Source: Phymorhynchus buccinoides (Eukaryota > Mollusca > Gastropoda > Neogastropoda > Raphitomidae). Taken from it: a DNA stretch of 64,000 bases. The notes beneath the pieces were generated by a model that saw only the letters and a program-made list of their open reading frames with translations, made no database searches and was not told where the DNA came from. The position numbers and the translations under genes are program-made. Below are positions 1-11,242 of the stretch, piece after piece. Where the stretch lies: the NCBI GenBank assembly GCA_017654935.2, contig CM065704.1:22945813-23009812 (forward strand), written 5' to 3'. Numbering within the stretch: position 1 is the stretch's first letter; every line of letters begins with the position of its first letter.

Positions 1-690
1 TTGTGCCCTGTCTCTATAAGTCCCTGTGTCTATGTGTCACCCTCATTATGTCCCCTTCTATAAGTCCCTGTGTCTATGTGTCACCCTCATTGTGCCCCGC
101 CTCTATAAGTCCCTGTGTCTATGTGTCACCCTCATTATGTCCCCGTCTATAAGTCCCTGTGTCTATGTGTCACCCTCATGGTGCCCCCGTCTCTGTGTCT
201 ATGTGTCACCCTCATTGTGCCCTGTCTCTATAAGTCCCCGTGTCTATGTGTCACCCTTATTGTGCCCCCGTCTCTGTATGTCCCCGTGTCTATGTGTCAC
301 CCTCATTGTGCTCCCGTCTCTATATGTCCCCGTGTCTATGTGTCACTCTCATTGTGCCCCCGTCTCTATATGTCTCCGTGTCTATGTGTCACCCTCATTG
401 TGCCCTGTCTCTATAAGTCCCCGTGTCTATGTGTCACCCTCATTGTGCTCCCGTCTCTGTAAGTCCCTGTGTCTATGTGTCACCCTCATGGTGCCCCCGT
501 CTCTATATGTCCCCGTGTCTATGTGTCACCCTCATTGTGCCCCCGTCTCTATATGTCCCCGTGTCTATGTGTCACCCTCATTGTGCTCCCGTCTCTATAT
601 GTCCTCGTGTCTATGTGTCACCCTCATTGTGCTCCCGTCTCTATATGTCTCCGTGTCTATGTGTCACCCTCATTGTGCCCCGTCTTTACA
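1..690. repeat. Minisatellite, period about 44-47 bp
   Basis: About 15 head-to-tail copies of a unit containing GTGTCTATGTGTCACCCTCA and TCTCTATAAGTCCC. The array runs off the left edge. All three + frames are largely open because the unit has no stop codon; the Cys/Val/Ser/Leu-rich translations are not considered genes. Confidence 0.95.
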
Positions 691-711
691 TGTCCCCATG
701 CTTATGCACAC

Positions 712-895
712 ATAGTTGGGTTAGGGATAGGGTTATGATTAAGATCAAAATTATAGCCCCATCGACAAAGAATGCCATGTGAGGGATATGACCACGTTAA
801 ATCTTACCACGTAATAGGGATATGGTTAAGATTGCGGATTAATTAATCGGTTAGTGTTTCGGATTATGGTTAGGGTTTGGGTTATCAGGGTTAGG
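712..895. repeat. Degenerate telomere-like GGTTAGGG words
   Basis: GGGTTAGGGATAGGGTTATG at 718-738 and GGTTAGGGTTTGGGTTATCA near 870-890, scattered. Short and imperfect; this is not a telomere. Confidence 0.4.
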
Positions 896-1384
896 TCGGA
901 TTGTGTTTGATATTACACAGAGGCAGAGAGATACATAGCGGGGGCACATAGCCTAGAACATGTAGATATAGTGGAACCTACAGAGACGGGACATATTTTA
1001 TATATATATATATATAGCATACAAAACAATAAAAACAACAAGTGGGAAGGCTGTGGTGAAATTTATTAGGCAAATATTTCGGACTACTGTTCTTTGACCA
1101 TGCCTGTCTCCTACTGCCAGAAAGAGTCACATTTAAAATACATATATATATATATATATAGGCATTGTCTATCTCCCCCATTGGGAGAAAAAGTAAATCA
1201 GCACATTATATAACACAGAATAAATATTAAAATTATTATTCAGTTTCTTTCTTAGGCTATATATTTTTTTCAAGCAAACTATATATATATACAGACGTTT
1301 ATATTATACTTGGAGGACATCATAGAAACATTCCTCCTCACATATGTTGGTGTTTACATAGATGGGAAACATGTCTTATATATG

Positions 1385-1627
1385 TAGGTGAAGACGGGGC
1401 AAAAAGCCCAAGCAAACTATGGGCGGGTAAGAAGCCCATGCCAATCCACCAACATGGCATATCTCATGAAATGAAGCAAATTTCAGTCAAATATTGCCCA
1501 TGAGGCGAACGCTAAACATTAAACACTCGTCTCGTGGGCAAAATTTGACTGAAATTTGCTTCATTTCATGAGATAATTGGCATGGGCTTCTTACCCGCCC
1601 ATGGGCTTTCTACCCCGTCTTACCCTA
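1385..1627. mobile_element. Palindromic MITE (family A), copy 1
   Basis: The two halves are inverted repeats of each other almost end to end. The left end TAGGTGAAGACGGGG is mirrored by CCCCGTCTTACCCTA; the inner arm ATGAAATGAAGCAAATTTCA also recurs inverted. A second copy is at 46086-46305. No coding capacity. Confidence 0.85.
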
Positions 1628-2394
1628 TACAGGGGCACATCACTACGTACGTACGTACCCCCTCCGCCGTTTTGTCAAGTGAAGTTCGTTCTCAGGGAGG
1701 TCTAATTACTGGCGATTGTTCTTTCTACTAGCGCTGAGCACTCGTATTGTGTAGCCCACGATATTGCATGCAGGTCACGCGGTGTGCACGTGCCAGTGTT
1801 CATTTTCACCTTGTCCATTTCCTCAAGCCTCTCGCTACTAGCAGGGCGGTGCCATGCCATGCAGCTCCGCGTCCCCAACATTAGCATCAAGTAAAGGGTC
1901 TGCTACACGACATCTACATGTACGATTCTGTGTCAATGCGGTGCGAGTGTGACGATGTCTGTGAGTCATGATTCACGCGAAAGTCTTCCGTCTAAAAATA
2001 ACTCTACTATTTCCGATGTAGACCGCAATACACGAATCAAATACAATGTCCGATACGAAAATAATATATTTTATCAGATTCGTGATTGACGTGAAATTCT
2101 TCCGTCTAAAAATAACTCTACTATTTTTGTTCACTATAATATTCCGATGTAGACCGTAATACACGAATCAAATTAAATGTCCGATACGAAAATAAGATAT
2201 TTTATCAGATTCTTGTACGGGAGAGTACAACATTTTTATAGTGAACATAACTAATAGGATTTTTATCATTTATTTAGACAGTAGAATTTCCCGTCAATCA
2301 TGCCTCACAAATGTCAAAATCAGATGGTAGTGAATCGAATCGTATGCAGTGTAGCTGGCCCTTAACTCCCTCGTACTCACCACCGACTCTGTCT

Positions 2395-3150
<756 letters not shown>

Positions 3151-3368
3151 TGTCTTGAATATTGTATTAGGATATAAGTGTAGGAATCTGATATACTTAA
3201 TTTGAATATGATTGGATGGTCGAGACAGACATTGGTTTTTATTTCATTTTATTTTTATTGCATCGATTGATTTTATTTCATTTTCTATTATATTATTTTG
3301 TTCTATTCGCACCCCCATGTCATCTAAGCTATGTAAGCCAATGACATTTAAACAGTTCAGTGTTCAGT

Positions 3369-3456
<88 letters not shown>
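3369..3456. repeat. (CT)n microsatellite
   Basis: About 44 nearly perfect CT units joining the LINE-bearing insert to segment B. Confidence 0.95.
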
Positions 3457-3458
<2 letters not shown>

Positions 3459-4096
3459 AGACGTTGTCACTTCTGAATGGGCCTAATCAAGAGCATGTCC
3501 GTCATAATACTTTTGTGCACCACAATCGCAGAGAATAGCAACAACAACAACAACAACAAAAGTAGGTTCGATAAAACAAAATAAACTTAATTTCGTAATA
3601 TCCGAGTCAGTGTTGCAATATATATTGATCACAGTGTCACAGCGGAAGCATACCATTGTTCCTACATACTGCTAGCCCCACACTGTAATTGTACATCCAT
3701 GATACATACGACAAGTCCCACATAACGCTATACCCACAAAATCTCTCTCTCTCTCTCTCTGTTTGTGTCTGTCAACCCCAGATAAACGCATGCGTACGCG
3801 CGCGCACACGCACGCACACACGTACACACACGTAAACACACACACACACACAAGCCCATCCAGTATATAACTACATGTGTGTTGCACACACGCAAAATAA
3901 GATATTTTATCAGATTCTTGTACGGGAGAGTACAACATTTTTATAGTGAACATAACTAGTAGGATTTTTATCATTTATTTAGACAGTAGAATTTCCCGTC
4001 AATCATGCCTCACAAATGTCAAAATCAGATCGTAGTGAATCGAATCGTATGCAGTGTAGCCGACCCTTAACTCCCTCGTACTCACCACCGACTCTG

Positions 4097-4255
<159 letters not shown>

Positions 4256-4441
4256 AGAGACGTTGTCATTTCTGAATGGGCCTAATCAAGAGCATTATTT
4301 TCTGTCATAATACTTTTGTGCACCACCATCGCAGAGAATAGCAACAATGGCAACAACAAAAGTAGGTTGGATAAAACCAAATAAACTTAATTTCGTAATA
4401 TCCGAGTGTTGCAATATATATTGATCACAGTGTCACAGCGG

Positions 4442-4702
4442 AAGCATACCATTGTTCCTACATACTGCTAGTCCCACACTGTAAATTTACATCCATGATA
4501 CAAGTCCCACACACCGCTATACCCACAAACTCTCTCTCTCTCTCTGTTTGTGTCTGTCAACCCCAGATAAACGTATGCGTACGCGCGTGCGCGCGCGCAC
4601 ACACACACAAGCCCATCCAGTATATAACTACATGTGCGTTGCACACATGCAAAAACAACAGTGTGTGGGACTAGCGGTATGTAGTGGGAACAATGGTATG
4701 TT
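4442..4702. mobile_element. Inverted-repeat element with microsatellite core (family T), copy 1
   Basis: The left arm CATACCATTGTTCCTACATA CTGCTAGTCCCACAC is mirrored on the right by GTGTGGGACTAGCGGTATG TAGTGGGAACAATGGTATG. The core holds CT and CA/GC dinucleotide runs. A truncated copy starts at 3648 and ends near 3890; another copy is at 8523-8990. Confidence 0.75.
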
Positions 4703-4949
4703 ACTGTCACAGTGCACGCCCCTGCGCGCGTGTGTGTATATTCGTGCGTGCGCGGTTTAAATAGGTTTTTATTCACCAACAACACATATAACATTTCACC
4801 CAAAGAGAGAACAAGGGCGTCGCCGAGCGGCAGACATGTCCGTCACCAGCAATGCCACGCACTTGCGACACCCCGTAGAGTGTCACATCCTGACACAAAA
4901 TTGGAAGGGATTCTGTCTTCTAGTTCACGAGATACAGCTTGAAGAAGAA

Positions 4950-5745
4950 ACATATAGCGCAAAGAAGGAAATTTCGGTTTTCAAGGTCACACTTCAAGGT
5001 CAAGGTCAGCATGGTGATAATTTATGCTCGGATGTTTTCTTCTCTAGGGTATACAGTACCACACACAATCTGAAGCGCTTCTGTCAAGTACCAATGTGGA
5101 AAATATGGCTTAAAACCCAATGTGTAGACCCCTATCACTTTCAAGGCCTACTGATCGCCCGGACCGTGACCTTGACCTTGATCGGTATGCCACCATCAGA
5201 ACGGGCATAAGCCAAAGTACCTTCATGCCAAATTTGAAGACTCTAACACTAACGGTGTGGGAGTTATGGCCCCTGAAAGATTTTCGGTTTTCAAGGTCGT
5301 ACGCCAAGGTCAAGGTCACGACGGCAAAATGGTTTGCGCGGATGCCTTCCTCTCATGGTGACACACCAGCACACAACATTTGACGTGATTCTGTCAACCC
5401 GTTCGAAAGATATCCTTGGGACAGACAGAAGGAGAAAAAATGACCCTCCGATTTTCAGGCTCCAGCGATCTTTTTGACCTTGACCTTGACCTTGATCGGT
5501 ATGACATCATCAGAACGGGCATAAGCCAAACCACCTTCATACCAAGTTTCAACATCCTATGTTGATCGGTGCCCGAGATATGGCTAAAAATAGATTTTCG
5601 GTTTTCAAGGTCGTACGTCAAGGTCAAGGTCACGACGGCAAAATGGTTTGCGCCAATCTCTTCCTATTAAGGAGGCACACCTTCACACAAAATTTGACGC
5701 GATTCGGTCAAGCGGTTCGGGAGATATCCTTGGGACAGACAGAAA
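4950..5745. repeat. Tandem units of about 315 bp rich in TCAAGGTCAAGGTCA
   Basis: ACCTTGACCTTGATCGGTATG occurs near 5171 and 5486 with the same downstream order (CATCAGAACGGGCATAAGCC, then TTTTCGGTTTTCAAGGTCGT, then CAAGGTCAAGGTCACGACGG, then GATATCCTTGGGACAGACAG). A partial unit precedes it from about 4950. No stable coding frame. Confidence 0.8.
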
Positions 5746-5900
5746 AAAACCCACAAAAACAAAAAAACAAACAAACAAAAATACAAACCAGCCCATCGCA
5801 AAGTCAGTCACAAAAAACCCCCAACCCCCCCCCAAAAAAAAAAAAAAAAAAAATAATACAAACCAGCCCATCGCAAAGTCCGTTCACCTTCGGTGACGGA
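5746..5900. repeat. A-rich/C-rich low-complexity stretch with a short direct repeat
   Basis: ACAAACCAGCCCATCGCAAAGTC is present twice (near 5784 and 5859) around poly-C and poly-A runs. Nothing coding seen. Confidence 0.6.
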
Positions 5901-6927
5901 CAATAATGGCACCAACAAGCTTGGAGCTAATAATGTGCCTACTTTTACCTTTATCATGTACCTAATATGGCGGCTGGCATTTTATACAACACATAAGTAC
6001 TGTCATGCTTAACATGAATAATGTTAAAAAAAATCAGTTTCCAAGATTATCAAGGAAAGTAAACAAGAAAGCAAGAGTTAAAGTAGAGACAAGAAAGAAG
6101 CAGACTTTGAGATTCAGGGGCGTAAGCATGACATGAGTGGGATGACTGAAGAAACGTACATCTTCGCCTTCGATCATCCATGCGAGCATGACTAGACATG
6201 CGTATGCGTGCGCTTCAGTGTGTACGCCTGCTGAATGAACGTGGCTACCTTGAACTGTTCGATATATGTGATCAAATCAGGGACTCCGGTACGGGTAAAT
6301 CTCTTTGATCAAATGGAAGGCAGTCGACTCCAAAGAGGTTGTTTTATGTGAATTCCTAGACGGCATTAAGTGCTCCAATGGTGCCCCCCAAAAAAACAAA
6401 AAAAAAGAAGAAAAAAAGCGCTACAAATTAAGACTCCTTGAAAGTTTCGCTGAAGCGGTGCGCAGCATCGACGCCCACTCTTGAATACACGCCGACAGTT
6501 ATATTAATTCCGCACATACATGGCTGGGACGACTTGAATGGGCTGCGCCTCGCACATCCTGGTCAAGGACTTCGAGGCCAAGCGTATTGAAGCCATTCCA
6601 AGGCTGCGACGTCAGCAACGCAAATCTGGAGCCACCGCCAGATCTGAGGCTGACTCAACTCCACCACCCTTCCCTGCAACAGACAGTTGAGTCGAAGCAT
6701 GGACTGTAGTGTAGCAGTGTAGCATCCATGGTTGAATTAGGCGAGGATCGTTCACACCAGCCATCTGCGGACTCACTCAACATCCATGTCATGGACCTGT
6801 TCGTGGAACGATGGTCGAACATCGTCATCGTGTGATCAGAAGGGCGCAAAATAGAACAGGGCAAATACACTGCGCATAATTATGCAGATACCGGCCCGTT
6901 AACCTAGGAGGCTCGGACTGATAGCTT

Positions 6928-6930
<3 letters not shown>
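5901..6930. other. Unassigned intergenic DNA
   Basis: No exon, RNA gene or recognised repeat was found. Short open frames on the - strand near 6655-6870 show no domain. Confidence 0.4.
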
Positions 6931-6932
<2 letters not shown>

Positions 6933-6976
<44 letters not shown>

Positions 6977-7002
6977 AGAGAGAGAGAGAGAGAGAGAGGG
7001 GG

Positions 7003-7051
<49 letters not shown>
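6933..7051. repeat. (GA)n microsatellite with two poly-G interruptions
   Basis: GA units broken twice by runs of 7-9 G. Confidence 0.95.
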
Positions 7052-7058
<7 letters not shown>

Positions 7059-7276
7059 AATGAAATGAAATAAAAAAATTATTCCATAAGGCCAAGGCCC
7101 CCACTGGAAGGGGGGAACATAACAATTACATATAAGCATCAGTACACGCACAAATAAGCATTCAGGTTATAGCAATCTGCCGCGCTTTGAACGCTTGGTA
7201 AGGTAAATATAAATGGCTAGTTTTCTGACCGTCTCACTATTCGTGGAGGCCAACAATAGTGACAAACGAAAATCGT

Positions 7277-7277
<1 letters not shown>

Positions 7278-7341
<64 letters not shown>
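7278..7341. repeat. (GA)n microsatellite
   Basis: About 32 GA units. Confidence 0.95.
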
Positions 7342-7345
<4 letters not shown>

Positions 7346-7744
7346 CGCACCGTTCCGCGCCGTTTACACAATTTGATCGATGACATTACATAATAACGCT
7401 GAGATTCGGGCAAATATTGGACTAGTCTTTGCATAATGGTACGGGAAATCATTGGGGCATCAAACACGCGCAATCACCCGGCAGCACATTCTTTCACTGA
7501 AATGGCTTTTATCATTGGTTGAGATTACTGCCAAGTTTGGGCCAGTAGTAATGTGAGAGTGAGAGTGTCCGATAACTGATTTTCTATAGCAATGGGGGAA
7601 AAATCATGTTACACCTTTGCCTCTGACTATTATAATTTATTTGACTCTTTTAAACTAGAAAGCGTTGCATTGGCTCTTACGTGCTGCAGCCTTGGGTCAA
7701 CGTGCCCGTTGACCTTGTGTGTGTGTGTGTGTGGGGGGGGGGGG

Positions 7745-7910
7745 GGCTCCTCCGAAGTCGGAGTGCGGCTGCTCACGTGGCGGGGTAATCAAAAACGGTC
7801 ACACACGTAATGTTCTCATCCCTAGCTGGTGCATTTGTACCATATAGTGTTCAAGTGCTTCGGCTGTTGGGATGATCCCTTAAGTCTTTTAGCCAGGGCA
7901 CGACAATAAC
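7745..7910 (-). mobile_element. SINE-associated module fragment
   Basis: Matches 18806-18960 over about 150 bp (CTGGTGCATTTGTACCATA; AGTGCTTCGGCTGTTGGGAT). In the 18.8-19.3 kb copy this module sits inside the 3' half of a tRNA-derived SINE, so this is probably a truncated copy in the same orientation. Confidence 0.65.
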
Positions 7911-8352
7911 AACCTTAAAAAAAATTGAGGGGGCCAACATTATCCGCAAAGCCAACTGTCCTAACGTGCATGCTCAATTCTGAGAATTTGAGTGGGGATC
8001 GATGTACTCTGGTCACGGGGCAAGGCATCTCCACTATTAACACTGAATTCCAACCCAGCTTTCCTGATCAGCAGTTGATTCCTCGACCCTCTGTTACTGG
8101 AGATGAAGTCAAATCAAGTCATGTTCAATATATTAATACTCCCATCGATTGCTAATTAGTATAATATTAGTAATTATAGGCCTTATAGTTCAGGGTTGTC
8201 GAATGTCAACACGTCGTCACAATTATGCGTGTTCATAGTCAGATACGACAGCCCAGACCAGGCAGACAGTCAGACAGTCAAGAGACAGACAGACAGACAT
8301 ACAGACACACTGGACATGCACATACGCACGCAACGCACACATGCACTCATGG

Positions 8353-8511
<159 letters not shown>

Positions 8512-8522
8512 CGCTTTTTCGG

Positions 8523-8636
8523 TGACATACCAATGTTCCCACATACTGCTAGTCCCACAGATCGGGTTTTTTTTCGTGTGTACATTGCTTGTACAATTGT
8601 GTTGAACGCACATGTATGTAGTTTTATGCTGGCTCC

Positions 8637-8719
<83 letters not shown>

Positions 8720-8778
8720 GTGTGTGTGTGTGCCACGGTGTGTGTGTTTGCCACGGTGTGTGTGTGTGTGTGTGTCAT

Positions 8779-8815
<37 letters not shown>

Positions 8816-8990
8816 CACGGTGTGTGTGTGTCCATCTCACACAAATGCCACAGAGAGAAACTTTACATGATCAAGGTGGGAATAGCAGTAGGCCTATATG
8901 TGGGACTATCTATAGTCGTGTCATGGATGTAATTTTTTTTTAAATACATAAAATTACAATGTGGGACTAGCGGTATTTAGGAAGAATGGT
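8523..8990. mobile_element. Inverted-repeat element with (GT)n core (family T), copy 2
   Basis: The left arm ACATACCAATGTTCCCACAT ACTGCTAGTCCCACA is mirrored by TGTGGGACTAGCGGTATTTA GGAAGAATGGTA. The long (GT)n tract lies between the arms. Confidence 0.65.
8640..8833. repeat. (GT)n microsatellite with GCCACG interruptions
   Basis: Long GT tract interrupted by short GCCACG/GTCATG words. Confidence 0.97.
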
Positions 8991-8999
8991 ACTGTACCC

Positions 9000-10372
9000 G
9001 CTTCCGTTTTTTTAATTTTTATATACTCACGTTCTCATCCACTTTAGTTGTGCGAAGCGCATGCCAGTAGGCCTCGACCTATTAAATCTGTGTGCATAAA
9101 TTTGGCTACCAATCGGTGCTTAACTTTTTGGGTGGTTCTTCTTCTTCTTCTTGCAGTAGACAACCGCCATCATCTTTTTGATGGTTCTGTTGTGTATGCA
9201 AACTGGGGACTTCGGTCATGTAGGTAAGATAAAAAGGGAAATCCCGTAGGGGCCTATATGATCCCGATTAAACCAAACATCAAAAAGAACAATTTGTTTG
9301 GTGATGGATCTTAGCCTTCCATGCGCTCAGTGGAATTTGATTGAAAGCACTAGTTCATTTTACTATGATTATATAGGCCTACTGTTTTTGACCATAAAGA
9401 GAGATGGACAAAAAGGCATATAGTGGGAGATAAAAATGTTGTAGGCCTACGTACGTACGCCACTTTTGTTAACAGACTCAGTGTACTAATGAATGTGTTA
9501 CAATTACAAATCGATCACCCTTTTCATCTAAAATGGGGGGGAAATCAATTTTACAAAGTCACGTTTTTGTGTCTGCTTAAAAAATATTGTAAACAGGCTC
9601 GATGGAGCAGGAATATTATGCTTTTACAAACTGCATTTTTTCACTAGGCCTTTTGTGTCACAGCTGCAGTCAGTCCCATCTGATGTTTTGCGCCTTGGTC
9701 GATTTTCTTTTTCGTATATTTTTAGTCCCAAAGTCGAATTTTGACTTAAGTCGAATGACAGTTAGATTTCAATCAAATAAACAGAACTTAAAAATGTCAC
9801 TATTTGGGTTGAATTATAAATGGTTTCCCAGTGAAAGCACCGCAGCGGACCTACTGGGAAAATCGAAACTAGACCTTGGACCCATTCGCATCACAACGCA
9901 GTGGGCCCCAGAACATGTATACGCAAAGCGATTTCACTTCTGTACGCTTAAAACACTCACATACTCTTTATTGTCTTTGTAATTTCGACGAAAAATCAGC
10001 AGAAAATGTTTATGATAATAAATCTAGTTCGATAAAAGCATAATACATTGAAATATAAATTAAACATTGAATACATATGATTATCTCTGCGTCTAATTTC
10101 CATTCATCCAATGGTTTGTCCCGTAAGCTGTCGCCAGATTTGGAAACAAACAGCATCGGGTTTGAGAGTGTGTACAGTTTGTCTCTGTGAAGCAGCAGGA
10201 GCAGACGTGGCGAAGGAGGATCGAGGCAGCAGCATAAATTTTGGAAAGACTGTGCTCCAGTTTGTTGGAGGACTTTGGATTTCATTTAGATGACTATTTT
10301 ATACAACCCTTATAGTTAGACCAGTGCCACGTTTAGACAGCTGTTGTAAGGATTCACCGAGAAAAGTGGAAA
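9000..10372 (+). other. CPEB 5' flank and presumed 5' UTR/promoter
   Basis: No repeat-dense structure and no recognised exon. The sequence just before the ATG carries an in-frame TAG at 10334-10336. A transcription start cannot be placed; no convincing TATA or Inr arrangement was seen. Confidence 0.4.
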
Positions 10373-11242
10373 ATGCAAGATGACACGCTTATCGAGAAAC
10401 CTGCTGTGTGTTCCAGTTCAACGAAACAAATTGCGTTATCAACAGAATCTTCACAGACTAACGGCATTGAACCCACACCACCCGAGGTCAGCCAGGCTTT
10501 GAAAAATGGAGTAGCTGGACATTTTCAAGAGGAGAAGAAATGTGACATATTGAATTCGTCTCCTCTTCATTTGGTCTTGTCCACTGCAGACCATACTGTT
10601 CCCAGTGTGAGCATAACACCTGTTACGTCCCTTTCATCTGCTGCTGCCTTAGACTTGCATAAATGGGCTGCACCAGCTGACGACTCGGTCTACCAGAGTT
10701 ATCAGTCTGTCAATGGTACTGTTAGCTTCCAACAGTTTCAACCAACACCGAACACGGTTCTAAACCATTCAAGAGGTGGATACCCGATTACTCATGTTGG
10801 TTTAACAAGTGCACAACCACCAGCTGCTAGAAGAGCCATAACTGCCCACCATAATTTCCCTCATCGTCCCACAAATTACATGTTGAACAATCCAAAGACA
10901 CTACAAAATTGGAGTGCCAATGCCCATCAAGCACCTGTCACCTGGCCTACAAATCAAGGTCAGGCCACGTTGTGTCCATGGAGTGGGTTACCACCTCAGC
11001 ATCAACGCAGATCTGTGCCCAACTTGAATGCTCTTGCACCATTAGGGGCATTTAAGAAGCCGACTATCCAGCAGCAAATACAGCAACACCAACATGCTCT
11101 GTTGACACCATCAAAATTTCGGAGGAGTACGTCTTTTTCAGGTCAAATACACCAAGCTGCCACTGGAGTAAAGCAGATGGAGTTTGGATTAGCCTATGAT
11201 GACTTGGCTGCCATGCAGAGGGAAAATCTGATAGCATATCAG
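10373..11242 (+). CDS. CPEB: CPEB coding exon 1 (N-terminal low-complexity region)
   Basis: Encodes residues 1-290 and ends ENLIAYQ before the donor GTACAAAG, phase 0. The open frame runs on to 11281, but the last 12 codons lie past the donor. Composition is rich in Ser, Thr, Gln, Pro, Ala and Asn, as in family N-termini, and includes RRSVP and RRSTS, which look like basophilic kinase sites (inference). Whether this is the first exon of the transcript is not shown. Confidence 0.88.

Noticed and set aside
718..890. Chromosome end
   Set aside because: TTAGGG-like words are few, degenerate and internal.
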